A stretch of DNA of 64,000 nt from Acridotheres tristis (taxonomy: Eukaryota > Chordata > Aves > Passeriformes > Sturnidae): positions 4,227,491-4,291,490 of the forward strand of contig CM072905.1 of the NCBI GenBank assembly GCA_037013685.1, in the 5' to 3' direction. The translations under genes were made by a program, and so were the position numbers. Position 1 is the first letter of the stretch, and each line of letters begins with the position of its first letter. Below, one piece after another: positions 1-10,894 of this stretch. The notes beneath the pieces are model-generated. The model saw only the letters and a program-made list of their open reading frames with translations. It was not told the origin of the DNA and made no database searches.

Positions 1-1740
1 CCAAAGCTCATCTGGAAGCTCCACAGGCAGCCTGAGCACTGAGCTACTGCTAACAAGTGAAGTTTTTAAAGATCAGTTCATTGGCACAAGGAATGCAGCA
101 TTTAATTGTGGGCTATACCTCATGTTCAGGCACAATTGTCATCCCACCCAGGAATCCCAAGGCACCGGCACTATCACCAGCACTCCCTGCCCTGCTGGCG
201 AGCACATTTGCTGGGACACTGGCCCAGTGGCAGCCCTTGCCACAGCTCAGCTCCAAGTCCACCCCACAGCCTCTGAACGCTCTTCTGCTGGAGCCAAGGA
301 GGCTCAAACCTCCCCTCCTCCCTTCTGCAGAACCACTGATGTTCTGTGCTGATGACACAAATTGTCTTTTCCACTTCAACAGGAAAAGAGTCAGTCAGAA
401 GCTGCAGCTTTCCAAGATTTGCAGAAATTCCTATTAGAAATGCAGGTCTCACCATCCACTTTTCTCCTGAAATACCAATTTATATAAGTGTGAAATCTCC
501 TAGCATATGGAGGCTGAAGAAATTCCAAACAACCCCACCTGCTCAAACCTCATTAACTAATGAATACCCCAGCAGGAAAAAGGACAGCACTGCCTGCTGT
601 GTTTGAAACTCCAGGTACACACTCACAGCAGACACTTGGATGCTTTTCTAGCTGAGCTTTCAACAGGCCTTCCAGATTAACAAGCCAGTTATTTCAAAAC
701 GCCTTTTCTTGCTTTTCTGTGTCAGGTTTATCATGCCCGAAAGTCTCCTGAGGTATTGCTTCAAGAGATGTCCCAAAGGATCTATCCTTTGTCTATGCCA
801 TGTAGTACTTTTTGAAGCCACGCTGCCTCATGCAATCAAATTTACAGCTCTGAGCCACAGCCCCTCATCCCCAGCGAGCTGTGGTTTGGCAGGTCAGACA
901 CCAGCCCCGGAATCTGCCACACCTTAACCCCGGGTTCTTCAGCACATCTGGGTTCACCTTGCACCCTCCCAGAGCAAGCAGGGACACTGCCACTGTTGCT
1001 CTTTGCAAAGTACCTTGAGACCTACAAATAACACAATGCAGTAAGTCCTTTTTAGTAGGTGTTGAAAAAGCCAAGATTGCTAAGAGCAATTACAATGTTT
1101 CAGAAGTACCCAGAAGTGTTTATTTATCTAACATTTTCGCGAAGTTTCCTCCCCCACGCTGAACCCTACAGGCGCAGACATTATTTTCTTAACAAGTTTA
1201 ATGCAATAAAGCCTGACTGCTGTTATGGAATTGCACCAGCTGGTAAAAGTCTGATCCAGGAGGGAAAGGGACGGGCAAGGAATACACAGTAGATCCCTGA
1301 AGCTCCCAATTAGCACGGCTTTTTCAGAGTCTTGGAGAAGTCTCTGCTTAAGCAAGTTTTTACAGCAGGGAAAATCTCTCTGGTATTAAACAAATTAACA
1401 CAAGAAAGTAAAGGTCAAGAAGATCACTAAAGACTCCCTTTTTGCTCCCTGTAGGTAGCACCACACATTTGCTTTTTCCAATAATAGCAGCTGAGGTGCT
1501 CTCTGAAGAGTCCATTAGCGATTAAATGTGCAGTGTCATCTCCCTGGGCTGAAGGCTCACTCCTCCTGCCTGTCACTTTCTGGCAACCTTCACACATTTA
1601 CTTGGATGGGACAGCTGATCTACACCGAGAGCACACACTTCACTGTCCCCAGCCTGCTCAGTGCCAGGGGTTCTTTTCCAAAGTGTAATTCCTCTATTCC
1701 TGTACTTTAAAGCCCCCTGGAAAAAAAAGAAGGAGCAGCA

Positions 1741-1785
1741 GAAGGAGAAGAAGAGGGGAAGAAAGGGGAAAAGAAGGAAAAGAAA
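1741..1785 (+). repeat. Polypurine tract
   Basis: Forty-five consecutive purines (G and A only), preceded by a further purine-rich run from about 1719. Such mirror-like purine tracts can form triplex DNA. It lies in otherwise unremarkable non-coding sequence. Confidence 0.85.
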
Positions 1786-4700
1786 TTAGTTTTGGAGACA
1801 ATGATCCATCAAAAGCCTCAGCACCTGCTTTACAACTTCTGAACTGCCTCACGGCAAGACTTGGAACTCCTGGAAGCAGGTGCTCCCATCCTGGAGCAGT
1901 GGGGAGCTCAGGACTGATGGGCACTGGACAAACGGAGACCACGGGCCAGCCGAGCTGCCCCTCTGCTGCTCCCCCACAGATGCCACATCCCAGGTTGCCA
2001 AGGCCCCTCTTCACAAACCTAGCCCGACCCCACTGAATGCAAACTAAGTGGATATTTAGGAAATACATCTCAGTTGCTCTCCTGAGCACCTAAATCACAC
2101 ACTGGAGACCTCAGCCCTTTCAAAGGCAGCAGCACCACGAATAACCGTGCCAGGAGCAGGAGGGGTCAGCTCCAGTAGCTGTCAATTCATGCTTTTAAAT
2201 GCTCAGTGTCAACCTCCAATGGGTGCTAACACAATTTCAGGTGATGTACAGCAGCCAGGACCGTGCTCCAGCCTGCCTGCCTGCTCCCTGTGGGTAGGAA
2301 CTACAGGCTCCACCACTGAGCTCAGGGATGTGGAATACTGGCACCCTGCTAATGCAATATTCCTGGCACACGGGGAACCCCCCCGTGCAGATCCTGTAAA
2401 GCATGGAACTCGGGTAACACCACTCGGGTGTCTCTTCAGCTCCCTGGGTGAAACCAGCCTCCAGTGCAACTGGCACCATCACAATTCCATTAAAACTTTT
2501 CCTTCTGTGGCCTAAATAACCAGTAGGAGAACACAGACAAAGCATCTTTAAAACAACGAATACAGGTTAAGTAAGCTATTACAAGACAACAGAATTGGGG
2601 CACTTGGCTTGTAAACAATACACAGGTATCCACACCTTACTGAGTAAAGTGGAAGTTATTTGAAGCTGTAATTGTTCAGTGATCGTGGTTTCTCATGGAA
2701 CTATACTTGCAATTATGACTTCTGGCACAAGATGCTTACAAACCACACCTAAGGAAATTAAAATGGAAAAAAAAAAAGGCTGATTGCACACATTAGCCTC
2801 TCAAATTATTCCTTCGTAGTTTAGATATCTACAGTATTTCATGTACCAAATTAGAGGCTGGCAAGTACAAGTGTTATTCAGGTAGCTTTATGAGAGCTAA
2901 CTTGAGTAGAGTTTAAGTTTAAAGATGAATAGACACTTCTAGCCTGAGTCATTTGTTTCCAGTGCACATGTCATTAGCAGAAACCAGCAAGAGAATGAGG
3001 TTCTGACGACTTGACTATGAATCACTGGGGTTGTCATTCTCCTAAGCAGCTCCCTTCTTTGTTGGCTGAGTCAAAAGAGATAAAGCTGCTGCTTATGATC
3101 TTGGAAGATTCTCATAAAAAGAAAACCCAACCCTGAACGTTAAAATACCACCAACACAACATAGCTGCGGGTAGCTTTAAAGCCCTAAGTGGTTTGCACT
3201 TTATCTAATCGGATGCTCAAGATAACTCCAAGTACTTCACAGGCAGCCGGCCAGACACTTGTATAGCAACTGTTGAATATTCAGCAACAGTTTGCTCTAT
3301 AGAAGCACCTGCTGCCCGCAGATCCAAGGCCACTTCACAGAAACTAATGAATTCCCTTCCTCGAAAGAAGCATTGTGTGGCTGCATTGAAGGCAGATGAG
3401 TAAGCCCAGCCTGCCTTTGCAACAACCACCCCAAACAGAAGCAGGAGCCAGAAGACAGCGATTCCCATGGATTCCTTCTGATCCTTGTGGGGCAGGAAAG
3501 CAGCGTCAGCATTAGGTGGGTATGGGAATAGAACTCTGCCTTGCCCTGCAGTGACCTGACTGGGCTTTCCCAGGTTGGAAGCAATCTCCAAAATATGCAT
3601 ATAAAGCAGCTGAAAGCTAGAAACTTGGCTGACAGACAGGCTACATGACATGCCTACATCAATACATTCATGCTGAAGAGCAAGCCTCGTTAAAATTCAC
3701 TCCCATCACAGCCAAATCACCAGCACCCCTGACATTTAGACAGCCTCACAGTATGCCGGAGGAGACAGGAAAGAAAAGAGGATCCAAGTATCCCACCACT
3801 GTGCAATCTGATTAGTAAGAGCTGGACCCATCACACACGACCAGAAACAAGAAACGCCCCATGCAGATGAGCCGTGGCCCTTCCCTCAGCAGGATCATGC
3901 CTCTGACCCCTCTGACAAGCTGAATCTGCTGTGGGACAGATACAAGTCTGAGTCCCAGCCATTTTCTTCCCAGCAAAAGCACAGGAAAAGTCACCTCACC
4001 CCAAATGGAAAGGGAAGAGGTGCCATGTGGAGGTGTGCCAGGCTTGGTCTCAGATGAAAGTTACTTACTGCTGCACTCCATCATAAGAGAAAATCCAGGC
4101 TCTCTCATCTTTATTTAAGCAGCCACTGCATTGGAAGACAAGTATTCTCTTAATTACCGACTGACAAAGAAGGGTGTGAAGCATTTCTCAATAATGTGTC
4201 CTTGAAACAGCCACTCCTCTACAAACATTTGCATATTTACACCAAGTGGGCTATGAACATTTTTTCAAAGCACAGTTTTTCCCCAGGGTATTTCCTTTCC
4301 TTTACAGTTGTCAGGCAGAGGTGGGGAGGTGCTGATCTGCCCTTTGATCTGACTGGAACAGGAGAGACGAGGAAGAGACAGAAGAGGAAAATGTAGGAGC
4401 ACTAAGTGAGACCACACATGTGCATCTGTGTCTATGATGCGAGTGAGCTCTCACCCACGGCCAGCTCCCTCTCACCCACATCTTTCTCTCTCTCACCCAG
4501 ACTGCTGTGCTGTGCACAGGGCTGTGAGCACAGGCTGCCCACAGGTAGCTGAGGGAGTGAGGAAGTCATAGAAACCGCTGCCATCTCCTGCTGCACAACA
4601 CGGAATAATACCCAGTCATGCCATATAACTGGGAATATAAAATCTCTCCGAGTTCAAGATCAGCATGCAGAGCACTGTTATTCTACTAAGCTGTACAAAT

Positions 4701-6861
4701 AAGAAACTATTTAGAGCCACAAGTTAGTTTGGTCAATGCAATAGCTTCCTGTGACTGTTTAGTTACTCAAATCTAACATTTGAAACTCCATTTAAGGCAA
4801 AGCTTCATGTGTTGTGGGTATTGGAAGGAACTTCTAGGGGCGAGATTATTCCTAAGATCCAGATCTTGGATCAAGTGCTGGACAGCATTCTGGAAAGGCA
4901 GTGAGGAGTGCCCAGAGAGAAGGCAAGCCTGTGCTGCAGTGCACTCACTGCCAGCCTCGCTTCCCTGTGCAGGGTAACATCTGTCTCTCTACAACTGAAC
5001 AATTCAAGGACAACAGGTTTCCACTGGAAGACCAAGCTTCAGCTTCTGGGCTGTTCCTGCTGAACCACACGAGGAGAGGGCACAGGGGTTCTGAAAGGCT
5101 GCTCTGTGCTCTGGCTGGGAAGTTCAAAGTGACATTGTGCCTTTTCCAAGGCAGAGGAGAAAGGCCGTGTGCAGCTGGGAGCCAGCCAGGGAACCCAGGA
5201 GTCAGGAGTGTTTACACTCTGCTGTCACTTTAATTGGCCATAATGGAGATGCCAGACTTCATCATATGCAGGGTCCAGATCCAAGCACTCCTTTTCACAG
5301 GTCATTGTTTATGCTCTGAAAGTTTTAACATTAAAGGGCTTTAGCAGACTGCTAATTTGATCCTCTAAAGAAAGTAAAAAAATAAAAAGCTCTGCCCTTT
5401 ACTTTGAAGTTATGTCCCATCACTCTCTGGGCTGCTCCCCTCTACTGGACTATCATGCACTCATCTGCCATCACTGGAGGGTCATCAAAGCAAGGAGAAT
5501 CCCTTTGCAGATGAAAAAACATCCTGATATCCAGTTTTGGGAACGAGAGTACATTACCTTCAGTATGGATGGGGCCAGCAAATCAACTACAGAGTTCAGA
5601 TTTAAACCCACCACATTGTTTGGCACCTTGTTCCAGCATTGCTTAAGGCACTTTTACCTCTGAACTGCAAGACAGTTTCCTTTTCTTTCACCTATCTAGG
5701 AAAAGTGACACCATGCTGACACACCACAAGCATGTCAGAAACATCATTCAGGAAACTCCCAAGGTGTCCACTCCAGTAAGAGCAGAGATCTAATGACCAG
5801 AAAAGTCTCTGGTAACATTTCTAAAGTGAAACGCTTGCGACTGTGCAAGCTGCCAGACCTCCTCAGACTGGTAACAGGGCCCTTCCTACAGAGTCATATG
5901 CGGGGACAGCAGCAGGTGCCACAGCAGGTACCCCCTGCCACCCCTCCTCCCGGACAGGGCACCCCTGCCAGGCAGCTGTATGTTGAAATGAGCTGTGGGC
6001 AACTCAGCATCACCTTCGTGCTGTGTGTGGGAGTGCTACAGACCTTGGTTTATAAAAGCTGCTATACAACTTAAAAAAACCCCAAACTCATATTTGTCTA
6101 AAAAGATCTGCAGAGAAGATAATAAATGTGACATAATTAACCCTCTTGAGAAGCCTTTGCCTTGAGATGAGACAATCTCATTCTATTTTTATAGTCAGAA
6201 CAGCAGTAACAGGGAGGGAGGACAGAAAACGTCAAACTCTCACCAGGGTTTGCTGCCTGGGACTGAGGCTCAGCCACTGCTGAACCTGCCAGCAGGGCCA
6301 GCGAGGGCAGCTCTGGCACACTGTGGGCAGCAGCATTCCCCATTCCTCTGGCACGAACACTCGGTGGCCAAACTGTGTCCTGAGTGCCCTGGCCACATGT
6401 CACAGCATTCCTCCCACAGCTAACACAGAGCAGCAGCTCAGGGTCAAAGGCACCCCAAAGACCCCCAGGACAGACCAGACTGAAAACCAAGGGTCACAGG
6501 AATGATCAGATCACGTTACTTTGAAGCAATGGTACAAGGGAACACCTATGTTGTGAAAAAGCTGGAGGCTGCTTTCAAAAAAAAGTCCTTATGCCTAAGG
6601 CAGAGTTCAGCACTCACTTCTCAGTTCAGACCCCTAATTAACCAACTCTAAGTTACAAGATTCTCTTTGCCACTGGTGTTTGCTGCTCAGGGGACAGCTG
6701 AGCTCACACACCAACACGTCTCCCTTGACAAGCCTCAAGGTCACCCTGCGGGGACTCAACAAATAACAAAACCTTGCATCCATCACACTTGCCCGCGGGT
6801 GCTGCAGGCACTTGGGTGAAGAGTTCCCTGAGCTGCCTCAGTGCTGCCCCAGCCCCTGGCT

Positions 6862-6880
6862 GAGGAGGAGGAGGAGGAGG
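6862..6880 (+). repeat. (GAG)6 microsatellite
   Basis: Six GAG units in a row within non-coding sequence. It is the source of a proline or glutamate run in the overlapping chance frames. Confidence 0.85.
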
Positions 6881-7170
6881 CACCTCCTGGCACCTCCACA
6901 GCGTCATTAGGCACAAACAGCGTGAAGAACAGGAAGAAGCTGTCCCAGGCAGGAACAGTTCTGCCTGTGTCTAAGCTAATTATTCACAGGAATACTGGTC
7001 AAACTCCCTCCGCCCAAGGAATTTGGAAACTATAGTTTTTGCATTTATTTTCTAGACTACTGCAAGTCTGGTCTCCAGCAAACACCAGGAAATAAAGCAA
7101 TTTAAAGAAAAACATAAAAAAAAAGATTTTTACCTCACAACTCATACTTCTGGCTTGCCATCCTCCCGGG

Positions 7171-7569
7171 TTAGATTACACTGCAGACTCCAGCAGGGAG
7201 AGATGCTTGGGGAATGGGAGCAATTTCAGACCCCAAGAGGTAGAGAAACATCTCGAGTTTCTCCAACACAGTAAGAAGTCCAGCCATGCCTGATGAGGAG
7301 TAGTTTATGTTGGCAAGAAGAGGGAAAGCATTAAGGATGTGGCTTTGCTGTAGTTTATACAGAAATACTTCCCAGAGCTCATTGGTCACTCTGAATGCAG
7401 ACAAGTCTAAAAGGTAATTTACTTCATGTTTAAGAAGTACTGAAGTAGCTCTAAAGGACTCTTCATTAGGAGAAGAAAGGAGCTGCAAGACTTTGGCTGC
7501 AGCTGGTGGCTGGGCAAACCACAGGTTAAGGCATTTCTGCTGCAGGAGTAACTGGAATTGCAGCCTTTA
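7171..7569 (-). other. Unrecognised open frame of about 132 codons
   Basis: The minus strand is open from about 7569 to a stop at 7171. The translation is leucine-rich and looks helical, with segments such as VNYLLDLSAFRVTNELWEVF and LLTVLEKLEMFLYLLG. No ATG lies near its start, and a weak CAG acceptor is possible near 7545. A donor (GAG, GTAAAA) lies just after the stop near 7136. I recognise no family. Frames of this length occur by chance elsewhere in the window, so this is only a lead. Confidence 0.15.
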
Positions 7570-10216
7570 CCCAGCAAAGATTGCAAGTACTGATTTGAAA
7601 AAAAAATTTAGTTGCCCCATCCATTTATAAAAGAGATTTTATTTCTTTTTAAACAAAGGCTCTCACATACCTGCTCTTTCATTCATTTTCTACAGTGAAG
7701 TTAAAGCACTTAATTGCAGAAGGGCTGCCAAGCACTCATCGTCAAGCTCCACACATGACAAACACGAACTAAGAACCCACTGATCATAAACCCTGGCTCG
7801 GTCAATAAGCTAGGGTTTTTTGATTTGCACAGTAAAATACACATAGGCAGGAGATACCCTTGAACCTGCACAGACAAAGCAGATGGGAACCAAGTCAAAA
7901 TAATTTATAAGATTAGGTTGCACACTGACAAAACCACAATTCAAAGCAGAGCCATATGCAGAGACCCTGTACTACTAACCAGCAGTATTCAGTATTAGCT
8001 GCAACACAGTGCCCCCAAAGCACTGCTCTGTGTTGTCAGGAAGCACCTACAGACACTGTGTTTGGTGCAGCAATCAACCTAAAATACTACGGAAAAAACA
8101 GAGTGACATTGTTATGCTGCATTTCAGAATTTTAAGGGGTCAGCTACATAAACATGGTGAGCGTTTGAAGATACTAATATTTGGATAACGGCTAATTCAG
8201 TAACAGCCTATGATTAGTTTGGTAACCACTTAAAATATTTCACTAAGACACCGTATTTAAAATAAAAAGTTAAGAGCAAGCTATGCTCGACAGATGTAAC
8301 AGCTCTGGTTAATCAATAACTGGAGCAAAGCAATTCCATTCCCCCTGCTATTTTGGCACGGGAAGTGTTTTGTTTTGCAGGTTTTGCCCATGGCAAAGAT
8401 TCCCCAACTACCCTGGTGGTAAGAGCCCTGTCAAGACAACCACAGCTGAGAAACATCTGCACATCAGGTGGCTTCTGGGAGACTTGCTGCTGTTTGCAGT
8501 AATTCTTCAAATAACAAACTTAAAAGAAGCCCATTAAAAACGGTTTTAAAACTGCTTGGAGGCTGCCACATCTTGGGCTGGGTACAGCTCAAGCTCCTCT
8601 CAGTTTGGGCAGACGCTGCCAAACTGCCAACAGAAATTCCACCCTCCTTCTGTGCCCCGTTGTAAGAATAATATTCCACACTGGTGCACATATTTGGTGG
8701 TGACACCAAATTATACCCCACCTCCCCCAAAATTGGAAGGGTCACAGGCAAAAAAATAACTTATGTTGGGAAAGGGCAATCCAGTCCCATCACTGGAGCA
8801 ACCCCCTCAATCACATGTCATCTGAATGGAATAAAATTATTTTCAACAGAAGCAGTTATGATAACATAGCAAAAGGGATCAAAATAATCACAAATTATAC
8901 TGATGTACAGGTAATAATATAATATACTGGATACATGTAGCATGGAGTTCACGTTTAGGGAGTCTATTCTGAGCCCCTTTCAGAAGTATTCTCCCATCTG
9001 TGTCTCCTCCTTACCCTAAGTGGATAAATCAGCCAAAGAGCATTAGAAAAACAGAAAATAAATCATTCTCTCTACCCCCAAAGCCACAAACCTTACAAAT
9101 CTGCCACAAAGCAGTGAAAATATTGCTACTACCAAAGCAGCAACATTAAAATTCCACCTCAAAATCAGCACAGCACAAAGCAAGGAGGGCGCCTGCCTGC
9201 CCCGGGATCTCGAACCTCACTTCTGCCTAACAGAAAAGCACAATTGCCCTTCTCCATTTCAGGGACACGACAAACTCCAGGCCAGGAACTGCTCACATCT
9301 ACAAGATCTCTGCTGTGAGCTGCTTTCATACGCTGCCAAACACAATCTCACACAGGCCCATGGGGGCAGAACCACTTCGCCCACCCCATCAGGGCAATGC
9401 TGGTCCCACACGAGAGCTACAGGCAGCATCTACAGCTCCAGCACAGGCTGTCGTGACAGCCACACACTAACCACAAATCATTTTTTTGTGCCTATGTCAC
9501 CAGCATCCCGGAGCCAGCAAATGCATTCAGAACCACATTTGGGTATTAAAAACATTCAACAATAAGTAATGGCAACCCAAACACGTCGCCAGTGCCACAG
9601 AAAATAACTACAAAGCAAGCCTCCTGCTTGCATTCACCCTTAAAAAGTACTTTTTTTCCTCCTCTTCCCCTTTTAAAGGTTTAAATCCCAGGTATTTGGG
9701 CACCTCCAGGTTACAGAGCTGAGAGCTGTAAGAGGCTCATCTGTGCAGGAAGACATCCCCTTTTTCCCCAACACCCCCATTTCACCCCACACAGCTGCTG
9801 ACAGACACATACGATTTTAGATTTTTCCGTATAACAATATCCCAAGGACCCGCTCACTTCCATAGCGAGCCCAACCTTCCAGCACACACAACTCTGGAGC
9901 GAAAATCCCCTCCTTTAGCAAACAAGAAAAAACCCCAGCAAGGTTTCGCTCTACCTGCAATACCATGCATTTCACGAAAACGCCGATACCGCACCAAAAC
10001 CCTCAGAGATGCTTTCCCCCCTCGCTTCTGGATCCGCACCGGAGCGGCCTCCAGGATCCCCCCCTAACATCACGGATCCCCCTCTCCTCCCGGCGCGGGT
10101 TCCGCGGAGGGGCAGAGCGGGAGCCCGCGCCGGAGCTGCGGCGTGGAAAACCCCCAAAACCGCGGCGCAAACTTCCTCCTCACCCCGCAGGAGACGCCGG
10201 CCGGCTCCCGCCTATC

Positions 10217-10264
10217 TTCTCCTTCTTCTTCCTCTTCCTCCTCCTCCTGCTGCTGCTGCTGCTG
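10217..10264 (+). repeat. Pyrimidine-rich tract with (CTG)6
   Basis: A CTT/CTC-rich run (10217-10246) is followed by six CTG units (10247-10264). On the minus strand this is CAG repeats followed by a GGA/GAA purine tract, starting about 15 bases inside the intron after the donor at 10280. Being intronic on that strand, it would not encode polyglutamine. Confidence 0.8.
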
Positions 10265-10279
10265 CCGGGCTGCCCGTAC

Positions 10280-10480
10280 CTGGCTCGGCGCCGGGAGGTC
10301 GGTGCGGTGCCCACGCCCCGTCCCCGCCCCGCAGCGAGGGCGGGCGGCACTCGGAGCATCCCCGCCCCGCCGTTGCCTGGCGACACCGAGGGGCCGGGGC
10401 CGCGCCTTTGGTACCCGGGGAGCGGTGCCAGCCCCGCGCGGGCTCCGGGGGGTGGCAGGGCAGCGGCAGGAAGGTCCCCG
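10280..10480 (-). ncRNA. Putative untranslated first exon from the CpG island
   Basis: The minus strand reads CCGAGCCAG followed by GTACGG, a good donor between 10280 and 10279. The 5' limit is a guess from the GC boxes; only the donor is seen. An ATG at 10359 opens a 26-codon Arg/Gly-rich frame that reaches the donor in phase 2. RAB11FIP4 exon 3 leaves in phase 0, so exon 4 should enter in phase 0, and this ATG would not read into it. The exon is therefore more likely a 5' leader (possibly with an upstream ORF) than coding. It would splice to an exon below position 10000 or outside the window; I could not identify the partner. Confidence 0.4.
10372..10384 (-). promoter_or_regulatory. RFX X-box-like motif
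   Basis: The minus strand reads GTCGCCAGGCAAC, which fits the RFX consensus GTNRCC, 0-3 spacer bases, RGYAAC with a one-base spacer. It lies inside the CpG island, about 90 bp upstream of the putative first-exon donor and next to a GC box. RFX factors drive ciliary and some neural genes. Whether it is bound here is unknown. Confidence 0.45.
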
Positions 10481-10560
10481 CCCCGCGGGGTGGGTGATGC
10501 GCTCCGGTGCGTGGGAGTGACGCGCGCCCGACCCCGCTCGTGGGTTTAGTCGTAGTCACT

Positions 10561-10601
10561 CGGTTTTGCTCAAAAATAATGCGGTATTGCTCAAAATTAT
10601 C
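10561..10601 (+). repeat. Two-copy 21-bp tandem duplication
   Basis: CGGTTTTGCTCAAAAATAAT plus G (10561-10581) is followed directly by CGGTATTGCTCAAAATTATC (10582-10601). It sits at the upstream edge of the CpG island relative to minus-strand transcription. A second short duplication, cccgattaaaa/cccgattaatt, lies near 10680-10702. Confidence 0.8.
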
Positions 10602-10702
10602 TGTAATTAAAATTATCCGCAATTGCTGGTGACAGGAGAAGATGCCTGGGGTTTCTGAGGAATGAAATGTGGCTTAAAACCCGATTAAAACCCGATTAAT
10701 TC

Positions 10703-10828
10703 CCTCTATATTATATAATATTATATTATATAACTTTATACTGTATATAAAATAAAATGGTATGCAATTACATGTTCATTATTTATATATTTATATGTAA
10801 TTTCTATGTTTTTTATATAATTATGTGT
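10703..10828. repeat. AT-rich low-complexity block
   Basis: This block is almost entirely A and T, with irregular TATA/ATTATA runs. It separates the CpG island flank from the CR1 fragment. It probably arose by expansion of an AT-rich simple repeat. Confidence 0.85.
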
Positions 10829-10837
10829 GTACATGGC

Positions 10838-10894
10838 ACAGGTTGCCCAGAGAAGCTGTGGATGCCCCATCCCTGGAAGTGTTCAAGGCCAGGG
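10838..10894 (+). mobile_element. CR1 LINE fragment (near 3' end)
   Basis: The stretch containing CAGGTTGCCCAGAGAAGCTG and CCCTGGAAGTGTTCAAGGCC matches the conserved 3' part of avian CR1 elements closely. It breaks off right after AAGGCCAGG: the usual continuation, 3' UTR and octamer tail are absent. No target duplication is visible. Non-autonomous and non-coding. Confidence 0.88.

Larger units (their letters stand above)
1..10009. other. Non-coding sequence downstream of the CpG island
   Basis: Single-copy, mostly AT-rich sequence. It would be intron (or a gap between genes) downstream of the putative first exon at 10280. Apart from the polypurine tract at 1741, the (GAG)6 at 6862 and the open frame at 7171-7569, I find no recognisable exon, RNA gene or transposon. 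The 144-codon frame at 3217-3651 has one hydrophobic stretch and no recognisable family. RAB11FIP4 coiled-coil and Rab11-binding-domain sequence was looked for on the minus strand and not seen. Confidence 0.6.
10010..10560 (-). promoter_or_regulatory. CpG island, probable TATA-less internal promoter
   Basis: CpG density rises sharply here against an AT-rich, CpG-poor background; for example 10081-10140 alone holds about ten CpGs. Three copies of CCCCGCCCC (Sp1/KLF GC box on the minus strand) lie at 10322-10330, 10360-10368 and 10476-10484. No TATA box is evident. The splice donor after 10280 points transcription to the minus strand, the same direction as RAB11FIP4, whose exons 2 and 3 lie about 40 kb upstream. 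The simplest inference is an alternative promoter for a shortened RAB11FIP4 isoform lacking the EF-hand. Bidirectional or unrelated transcription cannot be excluded. All open frames across the island are compositional artefacts. Confidence 0.75.

Noticed and set aside
3217..3651. Minus-strand 144-codon frame with a hydrophobic stretch
   Set aside because: No recognisable family, no convincing splice sites at its ends, and length within chance expectation for 64 kb in six frames.
4070..4131. Exon-like segment on the minus strand (acceptor AATGCAG, donor GTAAGTAA, frame GCLNKDERAWIFSYDG)
   Set aside because: The open frame needs an incoming phase that neither exon 3 nor the other candidate exons provide, and I recognise no protein with it.
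9965..10622. Pro/Arg-rich and Ser-rich open frames up to 194 codons across the CpG island
   Set aside because: GC-rich composition suppresses stop codons in all frames. They overlap one another on both strands and match no family.
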